DNA from: Solirubrobacteraceae bacterium
Lineage (GTDB): Bacteria > Actinomycetota > Thermoleophilia > Solirubrobacterales > Solirubrobacteraceae
Reading direction: 5' to 3'
Assembly: GCA_024711025.1 (NCBI GenBank)
Contig: JANJTP010000058.1
Coordinates: 1 to 47,141, forward strand
DNA: 47,141 bases
Position 1 is the stretch's first letter. Every line of letters starts with the position of its first letter. Below the pieces are notes generated by a model, which had not been told where the DNA came from, ran no database searches, and was given only the letters and a program-made list of their open reading frames with translations. The translations under genes were made by a program, and so were the position numbers. Below are positions 35,458-43,900 of this stretch, one piece after another.

Positions 35458-36942
35458 TCATGCCGAAGCCCAGTGTCGCGCTCTGTCGAGCGCGCGGCGC
35501 CAGTCGTCGAGCAGTGCGGCGCGCTCGTCCGCGCCGATCCGCGGCTCGTAGCGGGCTCGCTCGCGCCACAGCTCCCCCACCCGCTGCTGGCTCCACAGGC
35601 CCGCCCCGACCCCGGCGAGCAGCGCGGCGCCGAAGCCGGTCGTCTCGGCGACCTCGGGAACGACGACCGGCACGCCGAGAACGTCCGCCTGGAACTGCAT
35701 CAGCCAGCGGTTCGCACTCGCACCGCCATCGGCGCGCAGCTCGCGCACCTCCCAGCCGCCGGCCGCCTCGATCGCCTGCACGGCGTCGACGGTCTGGTAG
35801 GCGATCGCCTCGAGCGTCGCCCGCGCGAGATGGGCGCGGCCGGTCCCGCGCGTCAGCCCGACGATCGCGCCCCGCGCGTACGGGTCCCAGTGCGGCGAGC
35901 CAAGCCCGGTCAGCGCCGGGACGAAGTACACGCCGTCGTTGCCCGTCAGCGAGGCGGCGAGCGACTCGCTCTCGGCGGCGTCGCCGATGATGCCCAGCCC
36001 GTCGCGCAGCCACTGCACGGCGGCTCCCGTCGTGAAGATCGACGCCTCCAACGCGAACGTCGTGCGCTGCCCGATCGCCCAGGCGACGGTGGCCAGCAGG
36101 CCGCTCGGCGCCTGCGTGGGAGGCGCGTCGCCGACGTTCACGAGAACGAACGAGCCGGTCCCGTACGTGCTCTTCGCCATGCCGGGATCGAGGCATGCCT
36201 GCCCGTAGAGCGCCGCCTGCTGGTCGCCTGCGATGCCGGTGAGCGGCGTGCCACCGTGGCCGGGCAGCGCATCCTCGCGCAGCCGGCCGAGCTCGCCGAT
36301 CGATGCGCGGACCTGCGGCAGCGCCCGCATGGGAACGCCGAACAGCTCGCACAGCTCGGCTGACCAGGACCCCCCGCGCAGGTCGTAGAGCAGGGTGCGC
36401 GACGCGTTGGAGCGGTCGGTGACGTGCTCGCCGGTCAGCCGGAAGGCCAGCCACGCGTCGACGGTCCCGAAGACGGCGCGTCCGGCTTGGGCGCGCTCGC
36501 GCAGCCCGTCGACCTCTCGCAGCAGCCATTCGACCTTGGTCGCCGAGAAGTAGGGGTCGAGCACGAGCCCGGTGCGCTCGCGGACGAGCCTCTCGAAGCC
36601 CTGGGCGCGGAGCTCGTCGCAGCGTTCGGCCGTCCGGCGGTCCTGCCAGACGAGCGCGTCGTGCAGCGGCTCGCCGTCGGCCGGGTCCCAGACGCAGACC
36701 GTCTCGCGCTGGTTGGTGATCCCGACCGCCGCAAGGCCGCCGTCGGGGACCCCTGCGTCGGCGAGCGCCTCGAGGGCGACGGCGCGCGTCGTGGTCCAGA
36801 TCTCGCGCGGGTCGTGCTCCACCCAGCCGGGTCGCGGAAACCGCTGTCGGATCTCGCGCGAGGCGCGGCCGGCGAGCTCGCCGTCGAGGTCGAAGACCAT
36901 GCAGGTCGCCTGCGTGGTCCCCTGGTCGATCGCGAGGATCAT
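35458..36942 (-). CDS. glpK: Glycerol kinase GlpK
   Basis: Phosphorylates glycerol to sn-glycerol-3-phosphate. 494 residues, normal for the FGGY family: the phosphate loop ILAIDQGTT at the N-terminus, the glycerol-site GITNQRETVCVW, SNASRTLLYDL, GIAGDQQAALYGQ and the ADGGASANRWLMQFQADVLG signature. The ATG at 36942 (MILAIDQG) is fixed by the conserved first strand and overlaps the GT2 stop (ATGA). No glycerol facilitator or GlpD is nearby; coupling to GT2 and PlsC suggests a glycerolipid role. Confidence 0.95.
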   Translation of the reverse strand: MILAIDQGTTQATCMVFDLDGELAGRASREIRQRFPRPGWVEHDPREIWTTTRAVALEALADAGVPDGGLAAVGITNQRETVCVWDPADGEPLHDALVWQDRRTAERCDELRAQGFERLVRERTGLVLDPYFSATKVEWLLREVDGLRERAQAGRAVFGTVDAWLAFRLTGEHVTDRSNASRTLLYDLRGGSWSAELCELFGVPMRALPQVRASIGELGRLREDALPGHGGTPLTGIAGDQQAALYGQACLDPGMAKSTYGTGSFVLVNVGDAPPTQAPSGLLATVAWAIGQRTTFALEASIFTTGAAVQWLRDGLGIIGDAAESESLAASLTGNDGVYFVPALTGLGSPHWDPYARGAIVGLTRGTGRAHLARATLEAIAYQTVDAVQAIEAAGGWEVRELRADGGASANRWLMQFQADVLGVPVVVPEVAETTGFGAALLAGVGAGLWSQQRVGELWRERARYEPRIGADERAALLDDWRRALDRARHWASA

Positions 36943-37661
36943 CGTGCGGCCCCCGCCGGGTCGGCGGCGTCGCGGCCCCGCCCACCGCGGCGCCTGCGCC
37001 ACCAGACGGAGACGAAGTCACGCAGCTGGCGGAAGCGGTGGCGGAAGCCGCGCCAGGTCCGACCGGTCGCCCGATGCTCGAGGTCGACCTCCACCTCGAC
37101 CAGGCGCTTGCCCGAGCGGACGGCGTCGACGGTCATGGCGATCTCCATCCCGAAGCGCGGGGCGAACGGCGTCAGACGCTCGAGCAGCTCGCCGCGCATC
37201 GCCCGCTGGCCCGAGATCGGCGCCCGGGTGTCGATCCCGGTGAGGTCCCGGATCGCCCAGTGCGCGAAGCCGATCGCCACTCCGAAGCCGCCGCCGACGC
37301 GCCGCGCGAAGTGCGCAACCGCAAGGTCGCCCGCGCCCGAGCGGACGGCGTCGAGCAGCGGCGCGAGCCGTCCGGCGCTCTCGCCGAGGTCGGCGTCGCA
37401 GAGGAGCACCAGCTCGGGTCGGGCGCCGAGCGCCCGCTCGGCGGCGAGGCTCGCGGCGCCGCCCTTGCCGGCCGGCCGCTCGAGCCTCACGACCTGAGCG
37501 CCCGCGTCCCGCGCCGTCTGGGCGGTCGCGTCGCGTGAGCCGTCGTCGGCGACGACGACGAGCGCTCCCGGGAATGCGTCGAGCACCGCCCTCACGGTGG
37601 CACCGATCCGGTCGGCCTCGTCGCGCGCGGCGATCACGACGGCAAGTGGGCAGGCGTCCAT
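36939..37661 (-). CDS. Family 2 glycosyltransferase (GT-A)
   Basis: 240 residues. The GT-A fold starts with LAVVIAARDEADRIGATV, then VVVADDGSRDATAQ and the metal-binding LLCDADLGES (DxD-type). The C-terminal part has no membrane helix and ends in Arg-rich sequence. GpgS-like, dolichyl-phosphate-type and other GT2 groups share these features, so the product is unknown. It is the first gene of the minus-strand group with glpK. Confidence 0.85.
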   Translation of the reverse strand: MDACPLAVVIAARDEADRIGATVRAVLDAFPGALVVVADDGSRDATAQTARDAGAQVVRLERPAGKGGAASLAAERALGARPELVLLCDADLGESAGRLAPLLDAVRSGAGDLAVAHFARRVGGGFGVAIGFAHWAIRDLTGIDTRAPISGQRAMRGELLERLTPFAPRFGMEIAMTVDAVRSGKRLVEVEVDLEHRATGRTWRGFRHRFRQLRDFVSVWWRRRRGGRGRDAADPAGAAR

Positions 37662-37717
37662 GGCGCGGGCTATCGTGCCAGACCCTCGTCGAGCGTCCCG
37701 CCTGGAGGCAACCGTCA

Positions 37718-37930
37718 GTGCCCGACATCGAAGCGCACATCACCGGCACCGTGTGGAAGATCGAATGCCAGATAGGCGATCAGGTGCAGGAGGGCGACAC
37801 GGTCTTGATCCTCGAGTCGATGAAGATGGAGATGCCGGTCGAGGCCGAGGACGCCGGCACCGTGGCGGAGATCTGCTGCGCGGAGGGCCAGGCGGTGAAA
37901 GAGGGAGAGACGCTGGTCGTCCTGGCCTGA
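37718..37930 (+). CDS. Free-standing biotinyl/lipoyl carrier protein
   Basis: 70 residues: exactly one biotinyl domain, with the attachment site Lys36 in LESMKMEMPVEA and the flanking IGDQVQEGDTV and AEGQAVKEGETL hairpins. GGAGG nine bases before the GTG supports the start. Carriers of this size serve multi-subunit acyl-CoA or other biotin carboxylases. The beta subunit at 27157-28728 is a possible but distant partner; no biotin carboxylase is in the window. A crotonase gene follows after four bases. Confidence 0.92.
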   Translation: MPDIEAHITGTVWKIECQIGDQVQEGDTVLILESMKMEMPVEAEDAGTVAEICCAEGQAVKEGETLVVLA

Positions 37931-37934
37931 GGCC

Positions 37935-38729
37935 ATGTCCGGGGAGCTGCGCCACGACCGGCCGTCGGGCGGGATCCTGCGCCTGACGATCTCGAACCCC
38001 GAGAAGCGCGGTGCGCTCGACCGCCCGATCCTCGACGCGATCGTCGCGGCCGTCGATGGCGCGTCCGCCGACGGGCGCACGCGCTGTCTCGTGCTGACCG
38101 GCGAAGGACGCTTCTTCTCCTCCGGCTACGACATCGGCGACATCCCGGGTGAGTCGTTCGCCGTCGAGGCCGAGCGGATCGTCGCCCACCCGTTCGCCGA
38201 GGCGCTGCGAGTGCTCGACGAGACCGAGCTACCGGTCGTCGCCGCGCTCAACGGTCCGGCGATCGGCGGCGGGCTCGAGCTCGCCCTCGCCTGCGACCTG
38301 CGCATCGCCGCGCACGGCGCGCGGTTCGGCATGCCGCCGGTGAAGCTCGGGCTCGTCTACTCCCACACCGGGATCCGCCGCTTCGTCGACACCGTCGGTG
38401 CACCGCGCACGCGTGAGCTGTTCCTCGTCGGCCGCCGGATCGACGCCGTCACAGCGCTCGCCTGGGGGCTCGTGAACGACGTCGTCGAGCCCCAGGGACT
38501 CGAGGCCGCGGCGCTCGACTGGGCGACGGAGATCGCGGCGAACGCCCCGCTGAGCGTCGCGGGAAACAAGCGGATCTTGCGCGAGATGCTGCGCGCGGAG
38601 GGCGCCGTGAGCCCGGAGGTCGAGCGGGATCTGATGGAGCTGCGAGCCGCGTCGTTCGCCTCCGAGGATCTGCGCGAGGGCGTCCGTGCGTTCTCCGAGA
38701 AGCGCCCACCGCGCTGGCGGGGCCGGTGA
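37935..38729 (+). CDS. Crotonase superfamily protein, possible acyl-CoA decarboxylase or hydratase
   Basis: 264 residues. The oxyanion-hole segments are FSSGYDIGD and GPAIGGGLELALACD. Glu115 aligns with rat crotonase Glu144, but Glu164 is replaced by Pro135 in FGMPPVKLG, so classical hydration is unlikely. The KLGLVYSHTGIRRF region is reminiscent of methylmalonyl-CoA decarboxylase-type members. Being co-transcribed with a biotin carrier makes a carboxy-acyl-CoA substrate plausible, but this is inference. Its stop overlaps the exonuclease start. Confidence 0.85.
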   Translation: MSGELRHDRPSGGILRLTISNPEKRGALDRPILDAIVAAVDGASADGRTRCLVLTGEGRFFSSGYDIGDIPGESFAVEAERIVAHPFAEALRVLDETELPVVAALNGPAIGGGLELALACDLRIAAHGARFGMPPVKLGLVYSHTGIRRFVDTVGAPRTRELFLVGRRIDAVTALAWGLVNDVVEPQGLEAAALDWATEIAANAPLSVAGNKRILREMLRAEGAVSPEVERDLMELRAASFASEDLREGVRAFSEKRPPRWRGR

Positions 38730-39508
38730 AGGTCGCCACCTGGAACGTCAACTCGCTTCGCGCGCGGCTGCCGCGGGTGATCGAGCTGCTGGAGCGCCAT
38801 TCCCCGGACGTCGTGCTGCTGCAGGAGACGAAGTGCGCGGCCGAGGCGTTCCCGGAGGCCGACCTCGCGGCTGCCGGCTACGAGAGCGCTCACCACAGCG
38901 CGGGACGCTGGACCGGCGTCGCGGTGCTGGCTCGCGCGGGGCTCGGCCTTCGGCTCGTAAGGGCCGGCCTGCCCGGCGAGGCTCGCATCGGGGAGGCGCG
39001 CTGGATCGAGGCCGAGATCCCCGGCCTCGGACTGCGCGTCGCGAGCGTCTACGTCGTCAACGGACGCGAGGTCGGCAGCGAGACGTTCGCCGAGAAGCTG
39101 CGCTTCCTCGAGCTGCTCGCCGCCCGCACGAGCGAGCTCGCCGGGACGCCGCTGATCGTCGGCGGCGACGTCAACGTCGCCCCGACCGACGCGGACGTCT
39201 GGGATCCACAGGCGCTCGTCGGCGCCACGCACGTGACAGGGGACGAGCGCACGCGACTTGCCGAGGTGCTGCGTGCCGGGCGACTCGTCGACGCGTACCG
39301 CGCCCTTCACCCGGACGATCCGCAGTTCACCTGGTGGGACTACCGGATGGGTGCCTTCCATCGCGGCATGGGCATGCGGATCGACGTGCTGCTCGTCGCC
39401 GAGAACCTTGTCGCGCGGCTGCGCTCGTGCGGGATCGACCGGGATCTGCGCAAGGGCCCCAAGCCGAGCGACCACGCGCCGCTGCTGGCTGAGCTGACGC
39501 CCTCGTGA
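38726..39508 (+). CDS. xthA: Exodeoxyribonuclease III (ExoIII/AP endonuclease)
   Basis: Base-excision repair nuclease of 260 residues. The metal-dependent EEP fold is complete: TWNVNSLRARL at the start, Glu in LLQETK, GGDVNVAP, TWWDYRMGAF, MRIDVLL and the terminal SDHAPL His. It starts at a GTG overlapping the crotonase stop. AlkA at 10355 belongs to the same repair pathway but is distant. Confidence 0.95.
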   Translation: MKVATWNVNSLRARLPRVIELLERHSPDVVLLQETKCAAEAFPEADLAAAGYESAHHSAGRWTGVAVLARAGLGLRLVRAGLPGEARIGEARWIEAEIPGLGLRVASVYVVNGREVGSETFAEKLRFLELLAARTSELAGTPLIVGGDVNVAPTDADVWDPQALVGATHVTGDERTRLAEVLRAGRLVDAYRALHPDDPQFTWWDYRMGAFHRGMGMRIDVLLVAENLVARLRSCGIDRDLRKGPKPSDHAPLLAELTPS

Positions 39509-39527
39509 GCCCCCGCCTGGTGACCTG

Positions 39528-39556
39528 GGCTCGGGGTCGGCCGCCGGGCCCGAGCC
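39528..39556. terminator. Possible bidirectional terminator
   Basis: ggctcggg-(13 bases)-cccgagcc, an 8-bp stem in the 102-base convergent gap between xthA and the YCII gene. It could serve both strands. Confidence 0.45.
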
Positions 39557-39610
39557 GAGCCGGCGCGCCGCGGCGGGCGCGCGCGCCCGAACGTCTGACG
39601 GGGGTTCGGA

Positions 39611-39922
39611 TCAGCCGCCGAGCAGCGCGGCCAGCTCGGGCGCCAGCGCCCGCGGTGTGAACGTGGCGACGACCTCGTAGCGCGCCACGCCGGCGGCGAC
39701 GTAGGGATCGCCGGCGAACAGCTCGAGCGCGGATTCGGGCGCAGCGTCGCGGAGCAGCACGACCGACCCGCCGGGCGGGCTCGTGCGTCCCGCGGCGACG
39801 ACGCGGCCGGCGGCGATCTGCTCGCCCAGCCACTCCACGTGGGCGGCCCGGTGGGCGTCGACCTCATCGAGCGCCGCGAGGTAGGTGCCGGCGACGACGG
39901 TCAGCGAAGAAGGCTCGGACAC
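39611..39922 (-). CDS. YCII family protein
   Basis: 103 residues with the YciI/YCII alpha/beta ferredoxin-like fold: AHRAAHVEWLGEQIAAGRVV with the conserved His pair, then GGSVVLLR and GDPYVAAGVARYEVV, the family's Asp-Pro-Phe/Tyr turn. The biochemical role of YCII proteins is mostly unknown. The GTG at 39922 lies seven bases after the rubredoxin stop on the same strand, so the two form an operon. Confidence 0.85.
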   Translation of the reverse strand: MSEPSSLTVVAGTYLAALDEVDAHRAAHVEWLGEQIAAGRVVAAGRTSPPGGSVVLLRDAAPESALELFAGDPYVAAGVARYEVVATFTPRALAPELAALLGG

Positions 39923-39929
39923 GGCGACC

Positions 39930-40112
39930 TCAACCCTCGTAGGGGACGAAGTCGCGCTTGCGGGCACCGCAGACCGGGCAGTACCACGTGTCCGGAATGT
40001 CCTCGAACGCGGTCCCGGCCGGAATCCCGCCATCCGGGTCGCCTTCCAGCGGGTCGTAGATGAATCCGCAGGACTCACAGATCCAGCGCGTGATCGTCTC
40101 TGTGCCGGCCAT
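39930..40112 (-). CDS. Rubredoxin
   Basis: 60 residues. Four Cys ligands for one iron: Cys12 and Cys15 in ICESCGF, Cys45 and Cys48 in YCPVCGA, with the aromatic core [22 protein letters not shown]. It carries electrons in alkane oxidation, oxidative-stress or FNR-linked pathways. No rubredoxin reductase or hydroxylase is adjacent. It starts at an ATG and precedes the YCII gene; the divergent 76-base gap leads to the NUDIX gene. Confidence 0.96.
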   Translation of the reverse strand: MAGTETITRWICESCGFIYDPLEGDPDGGIPAGTAFEDIPDTWYCPVCGARKRDFVPYEG

Positions 40113-40188
40113 CGGGCTGGAAGGTAGCGCACCCCTCGCTTCGTGACAGCGCGTCACAGACACACGCGGGCAGGGTAGGCTGGAACGC

Positions 40189-40824
40189 GTGCAAGTCGAG
40201 CGACCGGCGCCTGGCGAGCAGATCGCGACGGAAGGCGCCGTCGCGATGCCGCGACAGGCCGCGACGGTGATCGTCGTGCGCGGCGAGGCGACCGGGCTTG
40301 AGCTGCTGCTGGTCCGCCGGACGCCGCACGCGCGGTTCATGGGCGGCATCTGGGTCTTCCCCGGCGGCGCCGTCGACGCTGACGAGGGCGAGGGCGAGGC
40401 GTCGCACCGGCTCGCCGCGGTCCGGGAGCTTCACGAGGAGGCGGGGATCGACGGCGTGGATCCCGCCGCGCTCGTGAGGTTCTCGCGATGGATCACGCCG
40501 CCTCAGATCGCGATCCGCTACGACACGCACTTCTTCGTCGCTCCGCTTCCGGCCGGGGCCTACCCGCGTATCGACGGCTCCGAGATCGTGGACTTCGGCT
40601 GGTACCGACCGGCTGCCGCGCTCGACGCCCATCGTCGCGGCCATCTGCAGCTCGTCTTCCCGACGATCAAGCACCTCGAGCAGCTCGCCGCGTTCCCATC
40701 CGCGAGTGCCCTGCTCGCCCACGCGAAGGCGAGCGAGGTGGTGCCGGTAGAGCCCCGAGTGGTGCTCGAGGGCGAGATCGCGCGGGTGGTGCTGCCCGGC
40801 GAGCCGGGCTACGAAGCGTCCTGA
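40189..40824 (+). CDS. NUDIX hydrolase, NUDT19/acyl-CoA diphosphatase-like
   Basis: 211 residues. The NUDIX box is [19 protein letters not shown] then [12 protein letters not shown], with the REx2EE core intact and a small insertion in the first part, as in the NUDT7/NUDT19-like group that cleaves CoA derivatives. Other NUDIX substrates remain possible. The GTG at 40189 and an ATG at 40246 (MPRQAATV) are alternative starts; the latter begins nearer the domain. Its end overlaps the convergent SCP2-like gene by 16 bases. Confidence 0.88.
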   Translation: MQVERPAPGEQIATEGAVAMPRQAATVIVVRGEATGLELLLVRRTPHARFMGGIWVFPGGAVDADEGEGEASHRLAAVRELHEEAGIDGVDPAALVRFSRWITPPQIAIRYDTHFFVAPLPAGAYPRIDGSEIVDFGWYRPAAALDAHRRGHLQLVFPTIKHLEQLAAFPSASALLAHAKASEVVPVEPRVVLEGEIARVVLPGEPGYEAS

Positions 40825-41312
40825 GCCGTCGCCCCGGGAGACTCCTCGGCCCGGGGCTCCTCGTCTCCCGCCGGCCCACCCGGCTCGTCGGGCGCGGCGG
40901 ACTCCTTCTCGATCGCGGCCGCCGCGGGCTCCTCAGCCGCCGCCTCCGGCATCCCGATCGCCTTGGCGATCGGGACGAGCGGGACCAGCGCGAGGATCGT
41001 CGCGACCGGGCCCTTCGCACGGATCTGGCCGTTCGCGAGCGCCACGTGGAGCGCCAGCTCGCCGATCCAGAAGCGGCGCACGGTCTCGGTCTCGGCGACG
41101 AGCACGACGTCGGGACGCAGCTCGGTCGCGCCGCACACGACCTCCGCCTCACCATCGGCAGGCAGCTTCAGCGTGATCTGCGCGTCGGGACGGCGCAGCT
41201 GCCACTGCACGGTCGCGCCAAGCGCACGCAGCTTCGGGCCGGCCTTGGCGTCGGCCAACAGGGCGTCGAAGAGCCCGCCCAGCCGGGCGTAGATCTCCTG
41301 ATCGGACGTCAT
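40809..41312 (-). CDS. SCP2 sterol-carrier-like domain protein
   Basis: 167 residues. Residues about 1-110 look like an SCP2 lipid-binding domain (QWQLRRPDAQITLKL, ELALHVALANGQIRAKG). A long acidic, Ala/Pro/Glu tail (about 117-167) is probably disordered. The family binds lipids or acyl chains; the ligand here is unknown. The ATG at 41312 overlaps the stop of a 59-residue Cys-rich frame (ATGA). Confidence 0.72.
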   Translation of the reverse strand: MTSDQEIYARLGGLFDALLADAKAGPKLRALGATVQWQLRRPDAQITLKLPADGEAEVVCGATELRPDVVLVAETETVRRFWIGELALHVALANGQIRAKGPVATILALVPLVPIAKAIGMPEAAAEEPAAAAIEKESAAPDEPGGPAGDEEPRAEESPGATAQDAS

Positions 41313-41488
41313 TCGCGGCACGCGGGCTTGTCCTCGGGGTTGCTGTTCCGGCAGGCCGGCCTGGGGCGGCGGAGCATAGACGGCAAGCCACCGAAGCCGT
41401 CGATCGGGCATCCGACGGGCGCATTCCATCTGCCGCATGGGGCGCCCGCGGCGCATTGGTCGCAGCGGATCGCGGGCCGCTCGAGCAT
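41309..41488 (-). CDS. Small Cys-rich protein coupled to the SCP2-like gene
   Basis: A 59-residue frame with six Cys: Cys9, 12, 18, 27, 45, 57 (RCDQC, PCGRW, VGCPIDG, ACRNS, ACRE). The first four could form a metal knuckle. Its stop overlaps the SCP2-like start exactly (ATGA). Codon third positions are less GC-biased than neighbours, so coding status is uncertain. The gap to the divergent aldehyde dehydrogenase ATG is 67 bases. Confidence 0.45.
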   Translation of the reverse strand: MLERPAIRCDQCAAGAPCGRWNAPVGCPIDGFGGLPSMLRRPRPACRNSNPEDKPACRE

Positions 41489-41555
41489 TGTCCCGACGGG
41501 CACGCGAAGCGGTGGTACGTTGCGAATGAAACCCGGGTAAAAGGAGAGCGATCCC

Positions 41556-42995
41556 ATGGCGACCACGGCGATGCTGCAGAACTTCATCGGCGGCAGGAGC
41601 GTCGCGACGACCGGAGGCGACTCGCACGATGTCAAGAACGCCGCCACCGGCGAGACGATCGCGGCGATGGGCATCTCGAGCGCCGCTGACGTCGACGCGG
41701 CCGTCGAGGCGGCGCGGAAGGGGTTCGCCGAGTGGCGGGCGGCAACACCCTCCGAACGGAGCCTCGCGCTGCTCAACATCGCCGCGGAGATCGAGGAGCG
41801 CGGCGAGGAGCTGGCGCGGATCGAGTCGGAGAACACCGGCAAGCCGCTGGCGCTCACGATCAGCGAGGAGATCCCACCGGCGGTCGATCAGATCCGCTTC
41901 TTCGCCGGTGCGGCGCGGATGCTCGAGGGCCGCGCGACGGCCGAGTACATGGCTGGACACACGTCGTCGATCCGTCGCGAGCCGATCGGCGTGTGCGGCC
42001 AGATCACGCCGTGGAACTATCCGTTCATGATGGCCGTCTGGAAGTTCGGGCCGGCGATCGCCGCCGGCAACGCGGTCATCCTCAAGCCGTCGGAGAACAC
42101 GCCGATCTCGACGCTCTGGATGGCGGAGGTGCTGCAGAAGCACCTGCCCGAGGGCGTGTTCAACGTCGTGCTCGGCAAGGGCGAGGTCGGCGAGATGCTG
42201 GTCCGCCACCCGGGAGTCGACATGGTCTCGCTGACGGGGTCGGTGCGCGCCGGCAAGGCGGTCGCCGCGGCGGCGTCGGAGTCGCTCAAGCGCGTGCATC
42301 TCGAGCTGGGCGGCAAGGCGCCGGTGATCGTCTTCGACGATGCCGACATCGAAGCCGCGGCCGAGGGAATCGCCGGCGCGGGCTACTTCAACGCCGGGCA
42401 GGACTGCACGGCGGCGACCCGCGTGATCGCGGGCCCGGGCGTTTACGGCGACATGGTCGACGCGCTGGCCGAGCAGGCCAAGGGCACCGTGTACGGGAAT
42501 CCGCTGGACGAGAACACGTACATGGGCCCCGTGATCAGCCAGGTCCAGCGCGAGCGCGTGCAGGGCTTCATCGAGCGCGCCCCGGGCCACGCCCGCGTGG
42601 CCGCCGGCGGCGGCGCGCCCACGGACGGCGGCGGCTACTGGTTCGAGCCGACGGTCGTCGCCGACCTGCGCCAGCAGGACGAGATGATCCAGAACGAGAT
42701 CTTCGGCCCGGTGATCACCGTCCAGCAGTTCAGCGACGAGGCGCAGGCCCTGGAATGGGCCAACGGCGTCAAGTACGGCCTGGCCTCGTCGGTCTGGACG
42801 AAGGACCACGGCCGCGCGATGCGCATGGCCAAGGGCCTCGACTTCGGATGCGTGTGGATCAACACGCACATCCCGGTCGTCGCCGAGATGCCGCACGGCG
42901 GCTTCAAGGAGTCGGGCTACGGCAAGGACCTCTCGATGTACGGCTTCGACGACTACACGCGCGTCAAGCACGTGATGCACAACATCGAATCCTGA
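41556..42995 (+). CDS. Aldehyde dehydrogenase, gamma-aminobutyraldehyde/betaine aldehyde type (PatD-like)
   Basis: NAD-dependent oxidation of an aldehyde to its acid. 479 residues with catalytic Cys284 ([10 protein letters not shown]) and Glu250 (LELGGKAP), ITPWNYPF and SLTGSVRAG in the cofactor site. The tail, [20 protein letters not shown] then [10 protein letters not shown], closely follows PatD-type enzymes of putrescine and polyamine breakdown. A strong AAAAGGAGA at 41539-41547 precedes the ATG. No putrescine transaminase or transporter is in the window. Confidence 0.92.
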   Translation: MATTAMLQNFIGGRSVATTGGDSHDVKNAATGETIAAMGISSAADVDAAVEAARKGFAEWRAATPSERSLALLNIAAEIEERGEELARIESENTGKPLALTISEEIPPAVDQIRFFAGAARMLEGRATAEYMAGHTSSIRREPIGVCGQITPWNYPFMMAVWKFGPAIAAGNAVILKPSENTPISTLWMAEVLQKHLPEGVFNVVLGKGEVGEMLVRHPGVDMVSLTGSVRAGKAVAAAASESLKRVHLELGGKAPVIVFDDADIEAAAEGIAGAGYFNAGQDCTAATRVIAGPGVYGDMVDALAEQAKGTVYGNPLDENTYMGPVISQVQRERVQGFIERAPGHARVAAGGGAPTDGGGYWFEPTVVADLRQQDEMIQNEIFGPVITVQQFSDEAQALEWANGVKYGLASSVWTKDHGRAMRMAKGLDFGCVWINTHIPVVAEMPHGGFKESGYGKDLSMYGFDDYTRVKHVMHNIES

Positions 42996-43056
42996 GGGGA
43001 CCGACAGGGAGCGACCGGCGGGCCGTTAGGAGGGGCGGCTCGCCGGAGCTTCGCCG

Positions 43057-43851
43057 CTAGACCTGGCGGAGCAGCCTCGGGAGCCCCGAACGGTCGACTC
43101 CGGTCGGCAGGCGTCCCTCCCCCTCGAGCTTGTCGAGGTGGGCGGCGAGCGTGATCGCCGACGCCGGGCGCAGCACCGCCGGCGCGTCCGACCATGCCCG
43201 GTCGAGGAGCTCGTCGGTGGTCCGCAGGCCCTCGTCCAACGCCTCCAGCAGCCGGCGCTCGCGCTCCAGGCGGTGGGCTCGGTACTCGGCGAGCTTGGTG
43301 GCCGGCTCGACGACGAGCGGCCCGTGCCCCGGGCAGATCACCGCGAGGTCGATCGCCTCGAGCCGCTCGAGCGCCTCGAGATAGCCGCACAGCGCGCCGG
43401 GATCTGGAGCGATGTAGACGCTGCCTCGGCCGAGCACGGCATCGCCGCTGAACAGCGCCCGCCCGGCGAGGTACGCGAGATGGTCGGGCGCATGGCCCGG
43501 CGTGGCGAGCGCCAGCAGCGGCCCCACGCGCTCGCCGTCGGCGAGCATGCGCGTCGCCCCCTCCCATCGTGCCGCGACGACCGGGACGTCCGTGGCCACG
43601 ACCGCTGCGAGCAGTGCTTGGACGGCGCCGACGTGGTCGTCGTGACCGTGCGTGATCGCGATGCCGCCGAGGCCGCCGCGCGCGACGACGTCGGCCGCGA
43701 CCCGCCCGACGTGGGCCGGCAGAGCCGGCCCGGGGTCGACGACCCAGCAGGGCCCGCGCCCGATGAGCCAGGTGTTCGTGCCCTCGAGTGTGAAGGGCCC
43801 GGGGTTGTCCGCGCGCACCAGGCCGATGTCGAGCTCGGCGAGCGGCCGCAT
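43057..43851 (-). CDS. MBL-fold metallo-hydrolase (LACTB2-like)
   Basis: 264 residues. The dinuclear metal motif THGHDDHVGA (HxHxDH), the second His in TPGHAPDHLAYL, Asp in LFSGDAVLG and the last His in ICPGHGP are complete. A C-terminal winged-helix-like segment (DAPAVLRPASAITLAAHLDKLE) marks the LACTB2/hydroxyacylglutathione-hydrolase-like group. Substrate unknown. It is divergent from the WS/DGAT gene, 49 bases apart. Confidence 0.9.
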   Translation of the reverse strand: MRPLAELDIGLVRADNPGPFTLEGTNTWLIGRGPCWVVDPGPALPAHVGRVAADVVARGGLGGIAITHGHDDHVGAVQALLAAVVATDVPVVAARWEGATRMLADGERVGPLLALATPGHAPDHLAYLAGRALFSGDAVLGRGSVYIAPDPGALCGYLEALERLEAIDLAVICPGHGPLVVEPATKLAEYRAHRLERERRLLEALDEGLRTTDELLDRAWSDAPAVLRPASAITLAAHLDKLEGEGRLPTGVDRSGLPRLLRQV

Positions 43852-43900
43852 GCTCGCAGGCTATCGGCGAAGCGAGGTACGGACTGAGAGGATCGCGGCC

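Noticed and set aside
41556-42980. Upstream part of a 723-codon minus-strand frame covering the aldehyde dehydrogenase
   Set aside because: Only its last 167 codons (SCP2-like) look real; the rest mirrors the dehydrogenase gene.
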